Assembly: GCA_013287135.1 (NCBI GenBank)
Contig: JABDEK010000016.1
Span: forward strand, 1-64,000
DNA length: 64,000 nt
Source of the DNA: Acidobacteriota bacterium
Lineage (GTDB): Bacteria; Acidobacteriota; Terriglobia; Acidiferrales; UBA7541
Direction: 5' to 3'
Shown: piece by piece, positions 25,693 through 33,939 of the stretch
Layout: each line of letters begins with the position of its first letter
How positions within the stretch are numbered: the first letter of the stretch is position 1
Made by a program: the position numbers and the translations under genes
The notes under the pieces: model-generated
Database searches by the model: none
What the model was told of the DNA's origin: nothing
What the model saw: only the letters and a program-made list of their open reading frames with translations

Positions 25693-26427
25693 TTAATTCT
25701 TTACAACCACGCCGCCCATGAACGCGATGCCTTTCACCACCAAATGCTGCCGGGGCGAAGAATCCGTGGGCGGAATCTGATTGGTCTCGTCAACGTACGC
25801 GCCCATAATTCCCATACCTTCGATCGAAACAATCCACGAAGAAGGGACTTTAATTTCACCGCCACCCATGACGGAGGTAGCGTCAATTACGGCTGCATCG
25901 CCTTCGATACTGGCTTGCCGCAAATCGATGTCGAAACCTCCGCAGATTGTCAGGATATTGCCGCCGCGAAAATTCTTACCGGTGAAACGGCGCTTGAATC
26001 CGCCCAGGATTGCGACCTGGTTAAAATCCGAATCCGTGGAACTGCCTCCTCCCCATCGGCTGATTCGCTCGCGCCAAGTTGCCACTTTTCCGGTTAGAGG
26101 ATTGGTATGCGGCGCGATCGCTTGCCACATCATCAAACCGCCGATTGCAATAATAAATAACGGCCAGATGGGGATGTGCGCGGCGCCGGAATAATCCAAA
26201 GTGAGAAGAATGCCGATGACCAGCAGAACGCCGCCCCACACACGCCGGCCGCCGCCCTGGAACAGGTATATCGTTCCAAATGTGATACACATTGTCGGCC
26301 AGAAATATTGAAAGACCTTTCCGGCATCCAGAACTCCTTGTTGGTCGAGCAGCAGCACCACACCCGCAGCGGCGACGAATAGCCCAAAAGCGAGGCTCCA
26401 TCCAGCGGACCTAGGCTTACAGGTCAC
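25693..26427 (-). CDS. LiaF-like membrane protein
   Basis: 244 residues: four hydrophobic helices in the first 105 residues, then a soluble domain with alternating short beta strands and Gly turns (LTICGGFDIDLRQASIEGDAAV, MGGGEIKVPSSW, GIAFMGGVVV), as in the C-terminal domain of LiaF and related cell-wall-active-antibiotic response proteins. LiaF acts as a negative regulator of a two-component system in Firmicutes. Here the two-component system downstream is of the LytS/LytTR kind, so a similar inhibitory role is an inference. Eight bases separate it from the kinase gene, and its start overlaps the upstream gene by 11 bases. Confidence 0.8.
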   Translation of the reverse strand: MTCKPRSAGWSLAFGLFVAAAGVVLLLDQQGVLDAGKVFQYFWPTMCITFGTIYLFQGGGRRVWGGVLLVIGILLTLDYSGAAHIPIWPLFIIAIGGLMMWQAIAPHTNPLTGKVATWRERISRWGGGSSTDSDFNQVAILGGFKRRFTGKNFRGGNILTICGGFDIDLRQASIEGDAAVIDATSVMGGGEIKVPSSWIVSIEGMGIMGAYVDETNQIPPTDSSPRQHLVVKGIAFMGGVVVKN

Positions 26428-26788
26428 GAGAACCTTCCTTGCGGTTGCCGGACAACCGGCGGGAATTGTTCTGGCGAGTGGCTAACATAATCGCCAAGCC
26501 GAGGCTCACCAGCAGCAGTGGCCAGAATCGTAGGAAGTCCTGCATAGCGGAGACATTCATGCGCAGCGAAAGGATATTCCAAATGTTCGACGCGAGCACG
26601 GAAAACAGCCAGGAATTGTCCAGCTGAGCATGTGCGGACGCGAGTTCAGCCATCTGGAATACGACGCCCACCAGAATTAGCACGATTGCCGCCGCTGAAA
26701 TTACCACCGACCCGCTTACCGAAGACCTCGACTGCTGATTCGCGTTTGTCATGCCCTCATCTCCCACCGAAACTTTGTTGCCGTTCAT
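26417..26788 (-). CDS. Small membrane protein, first gene of the LytS/LytTR operon
   Basis: 123 residues with two hydrophobic helices (VVISAAAIVLILVGVVFQM and FLRFWPLLLVSLGLAIML) joined by a loop containing SWLFSVLASNIWNILS. The second helix resembles the LiaF/DUF5668 helix FWPLLLI. The N-terminal 25 residues are polar. It is probably a relative or partner of the LiaF-like protein that follows. The overlap of 11 bases with that gene points to coupling. A pair of 13-base direct repeats lies 44-77 bases upstream of the ATG. Confidence 0.75.
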   Translation of the reverse strand: MNGNKVSVGDEGMTNANQQSRSSVSGSVVISAAAIVLILVGVVFQMAELASAHAQLDNSWLFSVLASNIWNILSLRMNVSAMQDFLRFWPLLLVSLGLAIMLATRQNNSRRLSGNRKEGSRDL

Positions 26789-26831
26789 GAGGCCAGATTA
26801 GAGTCAAACGCGGAGCAGGTCTCTAGCTTTT

Positions 26832-26865
26832 CGGCGAATGGCGGCGGGTTACCGGCGAATGGCGG
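26832..26865. promoter_or_regulatory. Direct repeats, candidate LytTR binding site
   Basis: Two copies of CGGCGAATGGCGG, at 26832-26844 and 26853-26865, spaced 21 bases start to start. Read on the minus strand the core is CCATTCGCC, which matches 7 of 9 positions of the AlgR-type LytTR half-site CCGTTCGTC. Two-turn spacing is characteristic of LytTR operators. They lie just upstream of the operon that encodes a LytTR regulator, which suggests autoregulation. Confidence 0.5.
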
Positions 26866-26939
26866 GATTGGGCGGGAAAGGCATTAGCCCTGCGAGCAAA
26901 AGGCTTCAAAGCAGGCCGAGCCAAGATACGTTTACGCGG

Positions 26940-27296
26940 CTATGACGAAAAGACCATGCCGAGCCAGAATGCCGCGATTAACAGGGCGGACAGCACGAGC
27001 AGTACGCGCATTCGTTTCTTGCGAACGGCAAAGAGAACTACAGCCAAGGCGCAAAGCAGGAAACCCAACTCCGGCCAGAACAGTCCGGATCCAAACGCGC
27101 TGCTCCATTCCCCAGCAGCATCCTGCATTAAGAACGAAGCGGACGAGGTTACAGCAGTGAGCAGAGCGCCCAACGCTCCGGCGAGCGCCAAGCCCTTGGC
27201 CCAATCGGGCAGCACCCAGTCTTTGCGTGCATCGCGCCAGTCAAGCCACGTCTCGACCACTACGACGCCAACAATAAGCATAACGAACAGCGCCAC
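26940..27296 (-). CDS. Small membrane protein, function unknown
   Basis: 118 residues from GTG 27296. There are four hydrophobic segments: the N-terminal ALFVMLIVGVVVVETWL, then LALAGALGALLTAV, ELGFLLCALAVVLFAV and LLVLSALLIAAFWLGMV. There are short charged loops. No conserved functional residue is recognisable. It is not overlapped with its neighbours: 151 bases separate it from the LytS operon start, so it may be transcribed separately. Confidence 0.6.
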   Translation of the reverse strand: MALFVMLIVGVVVVETWLDWRDARKDWVLPDWAKGLALAGALGALLTAVTSSASFLMQDAAGEWSSAFGSGLFWPELGFLLCALAVVLFAVRKKRMRVLLVLSALLIAAFWLGMVFSS

Positions 27297-28002
27297 GTTC
27301 CCCCTCCTCAGCGCGAACCGTCTTGGCTATCGAACTCACCGCGCTGTGTCCCCTGCTGGGCGAAGCGCGAAAGTTCTAACGACTGCCAAATCGGTCGAGG
27401 GCCGCTGCCGTCGAATCCCCTCAGCGCATTGCCGCGCGCTCCTTGTGCGGCAATGTTGCTTTCGACAGACCCTGTTGCCTTTGCTTCTAAACTACTTCGC
27501 TGCGGCTTTCCCTGCTTCCCAAATTGCGCCATAGATTGGGGCGCGTTTTTCGCGTCTACTCTACGACGAATGGAACCGGTCCGTAACAACCATTTTTTCG
27601 TTCACAGCCTCGCCTGCGTCAAGCTCTGGATCGCTTCTTCAGACCTGCCGGCCGGAAGCTCGCGAAATGATGCGGGCAATCGGCTTACCAAAGGATCATA
27701 TTGCACGCGCATGCGAGGTCACTGCTATGTTATTGCAGGGGCGAAGGATAGCGATTCGAACTCCTTCGCATGGGAGTGAAAATCCCAAATCTGTGTCGAA
27801 CCATTGACGGGACTTCCGCGCTGAGCGAAAGCATTATCCTATCTGGGAAACGATTTGCCGTGCACGAAGTGAGTATGAGACCCCGCCTAGAAACGTCAAT
27901 CTTGCAAGCCCTCCGCGCCCAAAGGACAGTTGCAAGTTCCACAACCCCGGTCGCCAGGACAAATTTGCATGGTCGGGTTATCTGCTACGATAGCCCCAGG
28001 TC
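27297..28002. other. 700-base stretch without a convincing gene
   Basis: Short frames exist on both strands (27429-27779 plus, 27308-27589 minus) but their composition is not protein-like and none has a ribosome-binding site or a known domain. The right part holds a perfect 8-bp hairpin and a second short hairpin. A TACGAT -10-like box lies at 27989-27994, eight bases before the GDPD start. Confidence 0.6.
27741..27769. repeat. 8-bp inverted repeat in the intergenic stretch
   Basis: GCGAAGGA, a 13-base loop, then TCCTTCGC. It is followed directly by TGGGA, a 7-base loop and TCCCA (27770-27786). No long T-tract follows. It could be part of a structured transcript or an old gene end. Confidence 0.45.
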
Positions 28003-28767
28003 ATGCGAAAACCATGGGTCATAGCGCACCGGGGAGCCTCGGGCCATACACCTGAAAATACGTTGGCAGCGTTTGAACGCGCGGTCCAATTAGGCGCCGG
28101 TTTCATCGAGACCGATCTCCACCTCACGCGCGACGCGCGCTTCGTCGTGATCCACGACTCTACTCTCGAGCGCACCACCAACGGCCGCGGCGAAGTTCGC
28201 GATTTCACCTTGGCGGAATTGCGACAATTGGACGCAGGCATGTGGTACGACCGTGAACACATGGGCCAGCGTATTCCCACGTTGGACCAAGTCCTGGAGT
28301 TCGCGCGCAAGCACGACGTGATTTTTTATTTGGAAGTGAAGTACGACGCGTCCTGGGGCATGCACCATTCGCTCGTTGCGGCGCTACAAGCCTCGGAATA
28401 TGCGGGACGCACGATTGTGATTTCATTCGACCAAACCACACTCGCCGCGCTGCGTCGCGTGGACGCGTCTGTGATGATGGGGTTTCTGGTGCAAGAACCT
28501 GGAACGGAATGTGTGAAGGAAGCCATCGAGCTTGGCGCGCGGCAGCTTTGTCCCAAGGCCTGTCTTGTAACGCGAGAACTGGTGGAGCAAGCGCACGGCG
28601 CGGATTTGCAAGTGGCCACCTGGACCGTGGACGGTCCGGAAGAAATGCGCAGAGTGATTGCAGCGGGCGTGGACGGTGTGATGACGAATTTTCCCGACCG
28701 GCTCGGCACGGTGATCGAAGACTTGCAAGAGGCTGAAAACCTGAAGTTAGGCAAGACTCGCGAATAG
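28003..28767 (+). CDS. Glycerophosphodiester phosphodiesterase
   Basis: 254 residues, a GDPD TIM-barrel enzyme of the UgpQ type, without signal peptide. Catalytic segments are intact: AHRGASGHTPENT with the first His, FIETDLHLTRD with the metal-binding Glu and Asp, and VVIHDSTLERTTNGRG with the second His. Later barrel strands include FYLEVK and the C-terminal VATWTVDGPEEMRRVIAAGVDGVMTNFPD. It would hydrolyse glycerophosphodiesters from phospholipid turnover to glycerol-3-phosphate and an alcohol in the cytoplasm. The ATG lies only eight bases after a possible -10 box. The 3' end overlaps the convergent rsmA gene by 21 bases. Confidence 0.92.
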   Translation: MRKPWVIAHRGASGHTPENTLAAFERAVQLGAGFIETDLHLTRDARFVVIHDSTLERTTNGRGEVRDFTLAELRQLDAGMWYDREHMGQRIPTLDQVLEFARKHDVIFYLEVKYDASWGMHHSLVAALQASEYAGRTIVISFDQTTLAALRRVDASVMMGFLVQEPGTECVKEAIELGARQLCPKACLVTRELVEQAHGADLQVATWTVDGPEEMRRVIAAGVDGVMTNFPDRLGTVIEDLQEAENLKLGKTRE

Positions 28768-29535
28768 AGACGCGAATTGCGCGAGCGTCAATTGTTCGGC
28801 TCGAGAATCAGGACGCAATCCGGACTCTTCTAACGCTTCATGGATTTTCCGATCTGGTGCGAGTTGCTTCAGGTTATTTCGCAAAATTTTGCGCTTCTGT
28901 CCAAAGCATCCCTGAATAAATTGAAGAAAGCCTTTTTCGTTGCTGACATTTAATGCGGATTGTTGGCCGGGCAGGGTCATCCGCACGAGCGCGGATTGGA
29001 CTTTGGGCCGCGGACGGAATGCCCCCGGCGGAATGCGTAAGGCAATCGTCGGATTCGCGTAATACTGGCAAAGTGCGGATAGGTAGCCGTACTCGCGCCG
29101 GCCAGGTTTGGCCACAACGCGTTCGGCAACTTCAAGCTGGATGACGATATGTATGGAAAGAATTTGTTCGGCATATTCGAACAGGTGATGCAGGATGGGC
29201 GAAGTGATGTAATAGGGCAAGTTGCCATAAACATGAAAATCGCCGCTGGCCAGTTCGCGAAAATCGACTGTGAGGACATCGCGGGAAGCAATTTCAACGT
29301 TGGGCCATTCGTGCGGATGCGAGGCAACTTTTTCTTGCAAGTCTTCTGCCAGTGGCGGATCGGCTTCTATGGCAACCACGCGACGGCCGTCAGCGGCCAA
29401 CATCCGGGTCATTTCTCCGTGACCCGCGCCGATTTCGATCCAGGTTTCGTTCGCCCGTGGAGAAAGAATCTTGAAAATGCGATGCTGCCACGCAGCGTCA
29501 CCAAGGAAGTGCTGTCCCATGCGCTGTCGAGCCAT
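28747..29535 (-). CDS. rsmA: 16S rRNA dimethyladenosine transferase RsmA (KsgA)
   Basis: 262 residues from ATG 29535, which starts MARQRMGQHFLGD as RsmA proteins do; an upstream in-frame codon at 29601 adds an unlikely tail. It has the SAM-binding motif IEIGAGHGEMTRML, the acidic EADPPLAE, and the catalytic NLPYYITSPIL block (NLPY). The RPRPKVQSALVRM region and a C-terminal helical domain follow. It dimethylates two adjacent adenosines in helix 45 of 16S rRNA during 30S maturation. It is divergent from glgA with 144 bases between starts and convergent with GDPD. Confidence 0.95.
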   Translation of the reverse strand: MARQRMGQHFLGDAAWQHRIFKILSPRANETWIEIGAGHGEMTRMLAADGRRVVAIEADPPLAEDLQEKVASHPHEWPNVEIASRDVLTVDFRELASGDFHVYGNLPYYITSPILHHLFEYAEQILSIHIVIQLEVAERVVAKPGRREYGYLSALCQYYANPTIALRIPPGAFRPRPKVQSALVRMTLPGQQSALNVSNEKGFLQFIQGCFGQKRKILRNNLKQLAPDRKIHEALEESGLRPDSRAEQLTLAQFASLFASLA

Positions 29536-29629
29536 GTCGATGCAGAGTGTAGCAATGCTGCACGGAGCGAAGCGAAGAAATCGTGGCCGAATTCTTTGCA
29601 CTGTCTTTGAAAAGCAGTTGGCAACTCGC

Positions 29630-29658
29630 TTGACGAAGCCAGAACGTTTCGCTACCGT
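29630..29658 (+). promoter_or_regulatory. Candidate promoter of glgA
   Basis: TTGACG (29630-29635), a 17-base spacer, then TACCGT (29653-29658), a weak -10. A GAGGA ribosome-binding site lies just before the ATG at 29680. Confidence 0.4.
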
Positions 29659-29679
29659 TTTTATTTCGCTCGAGGACTG

Positions 29680-31158
29680 ATGAAAATTTTATTCGTGGCT
29701 TCGGAAGGCTTGCCCTACTCGAAAACCGGCGGCCTCGGGGATGTGGTGCAAGCCCTGCCCAAAGCGCTGGTGGAAATGGGCCATCAAGTGGCCGTGCTTC
29801 TTCCGCGCTACCGAGGCAATAAGATTACATCCACGCTGGTGTCGAGCGTGACCGTTTCACTCGGCGACCAAATTCGATTCCCTTCGATTGCGGAGGGAGT
29901 TTCGGTCGCAGGTGTGCGCTACTTCTTTGTTGACGATCCCGGATATTTCGAGCGCGAACATCCCTACGGCGACAAGTCCGGCGACTATCCCGATAACGCC
30001 GAGCGCTTCACGGAATTTTCGCGCGTCGCAATCGAATTTGCCAAGCGCGTCTTGCTACCGGACGTGATTCATTGCCACGATTGGCAAACGGCGCTCGTGC
30101 CAGTTCTGCTCCGCACGCAGCATGCCAACGATCCGGCCGTGCGCTCTCTTCCAGTGGTTCTCACCATTCACAATCTGGCATATCAAGGAATTTTTCCGCA
30201 GTCTGCTCTCCGCAAAGCTGGCTTACCTGCCAACCTTTTCTCCTTCGACGCTCTGGAATTTTATGGTCGAATAAATTTCCTGAAGGGCGGATTGCTCTTC
30301 GCCGATTATCTTTCAACGGTAGGCCGCCGCTACGCAAAAGAAATCCAGACTCCCGAATATGGCGCGGGACTAGAAGGCGTGATTTTGCAACGCGCGGACC
30401 GCCTGGTGGGAATTCTGAATGGCGCTGATTATTCGATCTGGAATCCCGAGAGCGATAAGCTCATCGCGCAGAATTATTCGTCCCAAAACCTGGAAGGCAA
30501 GAAAGCGTGCAAAAAAGATTTATTGAAAACTTTCCGGCTGCCGTCGGATAAGCCGAAGGATTTAGAGCGTCCGCTGATTGGAATTGTCTCGCGCTTTGCC
30601 GATCAGAAAGGTTTCGATCTGATCGCCCAAATCGCCAGCGAAATGATGAACGAGAATCTGTCGCTCGTGGCGCTTGGCAACGGGCAGCCGGAGTACGAGA
30701 ATCTTTTTAAACTGTTGGCGCAAACCTATCCGGCGTCGGCCGGAGCTAAAATCGGCTATGATGACGCCCTCGCGCACAAGATTCAGGCGGGCGCGGATAT
30801 TTTCCTGATGCCATCGCGTTACGAACCCTGCGGCTTGAATCAAATGTACAGTTTGCGATACGGTACGGTGCCGGTTGTTCGCGCTACGGGCGGTTTGGAC
30901 GACACCATCCAGAATTTCGATCCACAAACGCAGCAGGGAACTGGCTTCAAATTTGAGGAGTACGATGGGAACGCATTGCTTGAATGCCTGCGTACGACGT
31001 TGAAAATGTATCAGTCCGAAAACACCTGGCAGACAATTCAAAGGAATGGCATGGCTAAGGATTTTTCGTGGAAGACTTCGGCGGCGTCCTATGTCACGCT
31101 GTATGAAGCAGCTAAGAGGTCTAGAATCCCGCGGGTTGCTGGAACATCTAAAAACTAA
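29680..31158 (+). CDS. glgA: Glycogen synthase (ADP-glucose type)
   Basis: 492 residues, GT5 family. The substrate loop KTGGLGDV is at residues 15-22. The N-terminal catalytic block HCHDWQTALVP and HNLAYQGIFP are present, and the C-terminal domain has the ISRFADQKGFDL segment and PSRYEPCGLNQMYSLRYGTVPVVR with the conserved Glu. The enzyme extends alpha-1,4-glucan from ADP-glucose in the cytoplasm. A clear GAGGA site supports ATG 29680. No other glycogen gene (glgB, glgC, glgP) lies next to it, so it appears to be a stand-alone locus. The start of trxA follows after 59 bases. Confidence 0.95.
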   Translation: MKILFVASEGLPYSKTGGLGDVVQALPKALVEMGHQVAVLLPRYRGNKITSTLVSSVTVSLGDQIRFPSIAEGVSVAGVRYFFVDDPGYFEREHPYGDKSGDYPDNAERFTEFSRVAIEFAKRVLLPDVIHCHDWQTALVPVLLRTQHANDPAVRSLPVVLTIHNLAYQGIFPQSALRKAGLPANLFSFDALEFYGRINFLKGGLLFADYLSTVGRRYAKEIQTPEYGAGLEGVILQRADRLVGILNGADYSIWNPESDKLIAQNYSSQNLEGKKACKKDLLKTFRLPSDKPKDLERPLIGIVSRFADQKGFDLIAQIASEMMNENLSLVALGNGQPEYENLFKLLAQTYPASAGAKIGYDDALAHKIQAGADIFLMPSRYEPCGLNQMYSLRYGTVPVVRATGGLDDTIQNFDPQTQQGTGFKFEEYDGNALLECLRTTLKMYQSENTWQTIQRNGMAKDFSWKTSAASYVTLYEAAKRSRIPRVAGTSKN

Positions 31159-31217
31159 GCACAGACGCGGTTCGGCTCCTGGGCTGACCGGAACTGCGCA
31201 ACGAGGAAAAAACGAAA

Positions 31218-31550
31218 ATGGCAGACATTCAAGCAGTTAGTGATGCGAGTTTTGACCAAGATGTGATTGAAGCGAGCAAGACGCAGCCCGTGCTCGTGGA
31301 TTTCTGGGCCGATTGGTGCCGTCCGTGCCACATGCTTTCTCCCACGGTGGAAGAGATCGCTAAGGACCACGCGGGCAAGCTGAAGGTCGTGAAATTGAAC
31401 GTGGATGAGAACGTCAACGCGGCCGGGAAATTCAATATTCGCGGAATTCCGACCTTGCTGATTTTCAAGGGCGGACAGGTCGCCGACCAGCTGGTGGGAG
31501 CAGTGCCTAAGGACGCAATCGAGAAAGTTGTTCAGCGCCATATTTCCTAG
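31218..31550 (+). CDS. trxA: Thioredoxin with a CRPC active site
   Basis: 110 residues, the normal thioredoxin length and fold: VLVDFWADWCRPCHMLSP near residues 24-41, VKLNVDENVNAAGKFNIRGIPTLLIFK with the cis-Pro, and the C-terminal helix. It reduces disulfides in cytoplasmic proteins. The active site is WCRPC where most thioredoxins have WCGPC; an Arg in this place should alter redox potential or partner choice. A GAGGAAAAAACGAAA stretch precedes the ATG. The next gene, a Cys-rich small protein, starts 33 bases later. Confidence 0.93.
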   Translation: MADIQAVSDASFDQDVIEASKTQPVLVDFWADWCRPCHMLSPTVEEIAKDHAGKLKVVKLNVDENVNAAGKFNIRGIPTLLIFKGGQVADQLVGAVPKDAIEKVVQRHIS

Positions 31551-31583
31551 CGCAAACTCCGCAACATAAGAGACGGTGGGGGC

Positions 31584-31823
31584 ATGAGCGCCGGTTTTAC
31601 TGGCCCACAAACTGTTGGGAACTCGCCGACGCAGAAGACCTGCGAAGCTTGCGGAGAGAAGTTTTCTTGCGGCTCGTCCAGCGGAAGTTGTTGGTGCGAA
31701 GGCGCGAAGCTCGAGCAGAAGACGCTGAGTGAGCTTCGCGCGCGCTACGGCGATTGTCTCTGTCGCCGTTGTCTTTCTGCGGCCCAAACGGGCGCTTCGA
31801 GTTCATGCGACAAGTCATCGTGA
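31584..31823 (+). CDS. Small Cys-rich CWC-type protein
   Basis: 79 residues with eight Cys. The pattern CEACGEKFSCG followed by SCWCEGAKL and CLCRRCL matches the small Cys-rich CWC family, thought to bind a metal such as zinc. No enzyme activity is known to me. It lies between thioredoxin and the Tag glycosylase, on the same strand, with gaps of 33 bases each side, so the three may form an operon. Confidence 0.7.
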   Translation: MSAGFTGPQTVGNSPTQKTCEACGEKFSCGSSSGSCWCEGAKLEQKTLSELRARYGDCLCRRCLSAAQTGASSSCDKSS

Positions 31824-31856
31824 ACGGCTGCCGATCCTTTCCCTGAAAGATCGCCT

Positions 31857-32438
31857 GTGACGAAAAAAAAGAATAAAGAGATTCAGCGCTGCCATTGGGC
31901 TACCAAGCCTCTGATGATCGAGTATCACGACCGGGAGTGGGGCAGACCGGTGCATGACGACCGCGTTCTTTTTGAGTTTTTAATTCTGGAAGGTGCGCAG
32001 GCGGGTTTGAGCTGGGAAACAATTCTCAACAAGCGCGAGAATTATCGTCGGGCATTCGACCGGTTCGATGTCGTGAAAATTGCTCGCTATGACAAACGCA
32101 CAGTACGTACGCTGCTGGCCGACCCCGGCATCGTGCGCAACCGTCTGAAAATCGCTTCCACTATTTCGAACGCGCAAGCATTCCTGGCAGTGCAGAAAGA
32201 GTTCGGTACGTTCGATCGCTACATCTGGCAATTCGTTGGCGGCAAACCCAAGAAAAATGATTGGCGAACCTCTCGACGCTTGCCCGCGCGCACACTTGAA
32301 TCCGACGCCATGAGCGAAGACCTGAAGCGCCGCGGCTTCCGCTTCGTCGGCAGCACGATCTGTTACGCCTTCATGCAAGCCACCGGCATGGTTAACGACC
32401 ACGCCCGCGATTGCTTCCGATACGTCGCTCGTCGGTAA
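31857..32438 (+). CDS. tag: DNA-3-methyladenine glycosylase I
   Basis: 193 residues, HhH-superfamily Tag. It excises 3-methyladenine from alkylated DNA to start base-excision repair. Zn-ligand residues of the family appear as CHWAT and YHDREWG at the N-terminus and NDHARDC at the C-terminus. LEGAQAGLSWETILNKRENYRRAF carries the pocket residues, and FVGSTICYAFMQATGMVNDH closes the fold. The start at 31857 is a GTG; Lys-rich codons follow it. Confidence 0.93.
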   Translation: MTKKKNKEIQRCHWATKPLMIEYHDREWGRPVHDDRVLFEFLILEGAQAGLSWETILNKRENYRRAFDRFDVVKIARYDKRTVRTLLADPGIVRNRLKIASTISNAQAFLAVQKEFGTFDRYIWQFVGGKPKKNDWRTSRRLPARTLESDAMSEDLKRRGFRFVGSTICYAFMQATGMVNDHARDCFRYVARR

Positions 32439-32593
32439 CTCTGGAGTCAGATGCTCGACGCGCGAACTGGGTGATGGGCTTGCGTTTCGAGTTGAGCGCG
32501 GCGTAGGATTGTAGATCGTTGTTCGTCATCCAGGCCCACCTGCAAGGCTTAAGCTTTTGAAATGGCTCGGCAAGGTGCGGCCTGCGGACGAAA

Positions 32594-33922
32594 ATGGGAG
32601 CGCCGGTGGCGGAGAAGGCCCGAACAAAGGCGGTCGTCGTAGTCGGAGCGCAGTGGGGCGACGAAGGTAAAGGCAAAGTCGTTGACTATCTGGCTTCATC
32701 GTTCGATTACACCGCGCGCTATGCTGGCGGACACAACGCTGGCCACACCGTTATCTTCGACGGGCATAAATACATTCTTCAGTTGATCCCCAGCGGCATT
32801 CTTCGGCCTGACAAAAAAGCTGTGATCGGCGCCGGAACGGTGGTGGATCCCGCCGCGCTGGTCGCCGAGCTCGAAAACCTGAAAAAATCCGGCGTCGAAG
32901 TTCGCGGGCGCCTTTTTCTGAGCAACCGCGCGCACGTAATTTTTCCCTATCATCGCGAGATGGATAAAGCCGCAGAATCAGCGCGCGGCGAAGCGAAGAT
33001 TGGCACCACTTCGCGCGGCATCGGTCCCGCGTACGAAGACAAGATGGCGCGGCGGGGCATTCGCGTTTGCGACATGCTCGATACCGAGCGATTTCCGGAA
33101 AAGCTCGAACGCGTGATCACCGAGAAAAATGCGATCAGTCAGGCCACCTACGGGCATCCGCTGGAAACCGCCGGATTGCTGGAGCAATATTTGGAACTCG
33201 CCGCGCACATTCGTGGGCTGGTCGCCGACACCGGAGTGCTGCTGAATCGCGCACTGGATAACGGTGAGAGCGTTTTGTTCGAGGGTGCTCAAGGCACCAT
33301 GCTGGACATCGATCACGGAACCTATCCATTTGTCACTTCCTCTAATGCCACTTCGGGTGGCGTAGCTACCGGGCTTGGCGTAGCGCCCACGCGATTGACG
33401 GGCGTGGCCGGCGTTACAAAGGCTTACACCACGCGAGTCGGCAGCGGCCCGTTTCCCACCGAGATGCCGGATCTCGACGCGCAGGCAGTCCGCGAACGCG
33501 GTCAAGAATTCGGAGCGGTAACCGGACGTCCCCGTCGCTGCGGCTGGCTGGACCTGGAGGTTTTGCGATTCGCGAAAATGCTAAACGGCATCGATTCCCT
33601 GGTCGTCACGAAGCTCGACGTCTTCGACGCACAGAAAGAAATAAAAATTTGCACCGGATATCGTTACAAAGGAAAGCGCCTGACGGAAATGCCGCCCGAC
33701 GCCGAAACGCTGGCGGAAATCGAGCCGGAATATCACTCCATGCCTGGCTGGCAAACGCCCACGCCTGGAATTCGCGACGTGAAAGAATTGCCTCTCGCGG
33801 CGCGCGATTACTTGAATTTTATTTCCGACCAATTGCAAGTCGAGATCGGGATGATATCCACAGGCCCAGAGCGCGATGCTACAATTGTCCCGCGAGGAAC
33901 CAAGCTGTCATCCTGGCTGTAG
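32594..33922 (+). CDS. purA: Adenylosuccinate synthetase
   Basis: 442 residues. It catalyses GTP-dependent formation of adenylosuccinate from IMP and aspartate, the first step to AMP. The phosphate loop GAQWGDEGKGKVVDYLA starts near residue 19, followed by GGHNAGHTV with the catalytic His, EGAQGTMLDIDHGTYPFVTSS and the C-terminal GRPRRCGWLDL base-binding block. Length and motifs are those of a full bacterial enzyme. The first dozen residues (MGAPVAEKARTK) are extra and poorly conserved. moeA begins 18 bases downstream, so the two may share a transcript. Confidence 0.96.
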   Translation: MGAPVAEKARTKAVVVVGAQWGDEGKGKVVDYLASSFDYTARYAGGHNAGHTVIFDGHKYILQLIPSGILRPDKKAVIGAGTVVDPAALVAELENLKKSGVEVRGRLFLSNRAHVIFPYHREMDKAAESARGEAKIGTTSRGIGPAYEDKMARRGIRVCDMLDTERFPEKLERVITEKNAISQATYGHPLETAGLLEQYLELAAHIRGLVADTGVLLNRALDNGESVLFEGAQGTMLDIDHGTYPFVTSSNATSGGVATGLGVAPTRLTGVAGVTKAYTTRVGSGPFPTEMPDLDAQAVRERGQEFGAVTGRPRRCGWLDLEVLRFAKMLNGIDSLVVTKLDVFDAQKEIKICTGYRYKGKRLTEMPPDAETLAEIEPEYHSMPGWQTPTPGIRDVKELPLAARDYLNFISDQLQVEIGMISTGPERDATIVPRGTKLSSWL

Positions 33923-33939
33923 CGCTGCAAAATATCCCC

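Noticed and set aside
27741-27775. GTTCGAATC on the minus strand, resembling a tRNA T-loop
   Set aside because: The flanking bases do not form the 5-bp T-stem and no acceptor or anticodon arm can be built; it is the loop of the 8-bp inverted repeat.
27429-27779. Plus-strand frame in the intergenic stretch
   Set aside because: It has no ribosome-binding site, no domain and an amino-acid pattern unlike a real protein.
31167-31195. Hairpin between glgA and trxA as a terminator
   Set aside because: The stem is imperfect and no T-tract follows.
33649-33939. Upstream extension of moeA
   Set aside because: It lies inside purA and does not resemble MoeA; the family start is at 33940.
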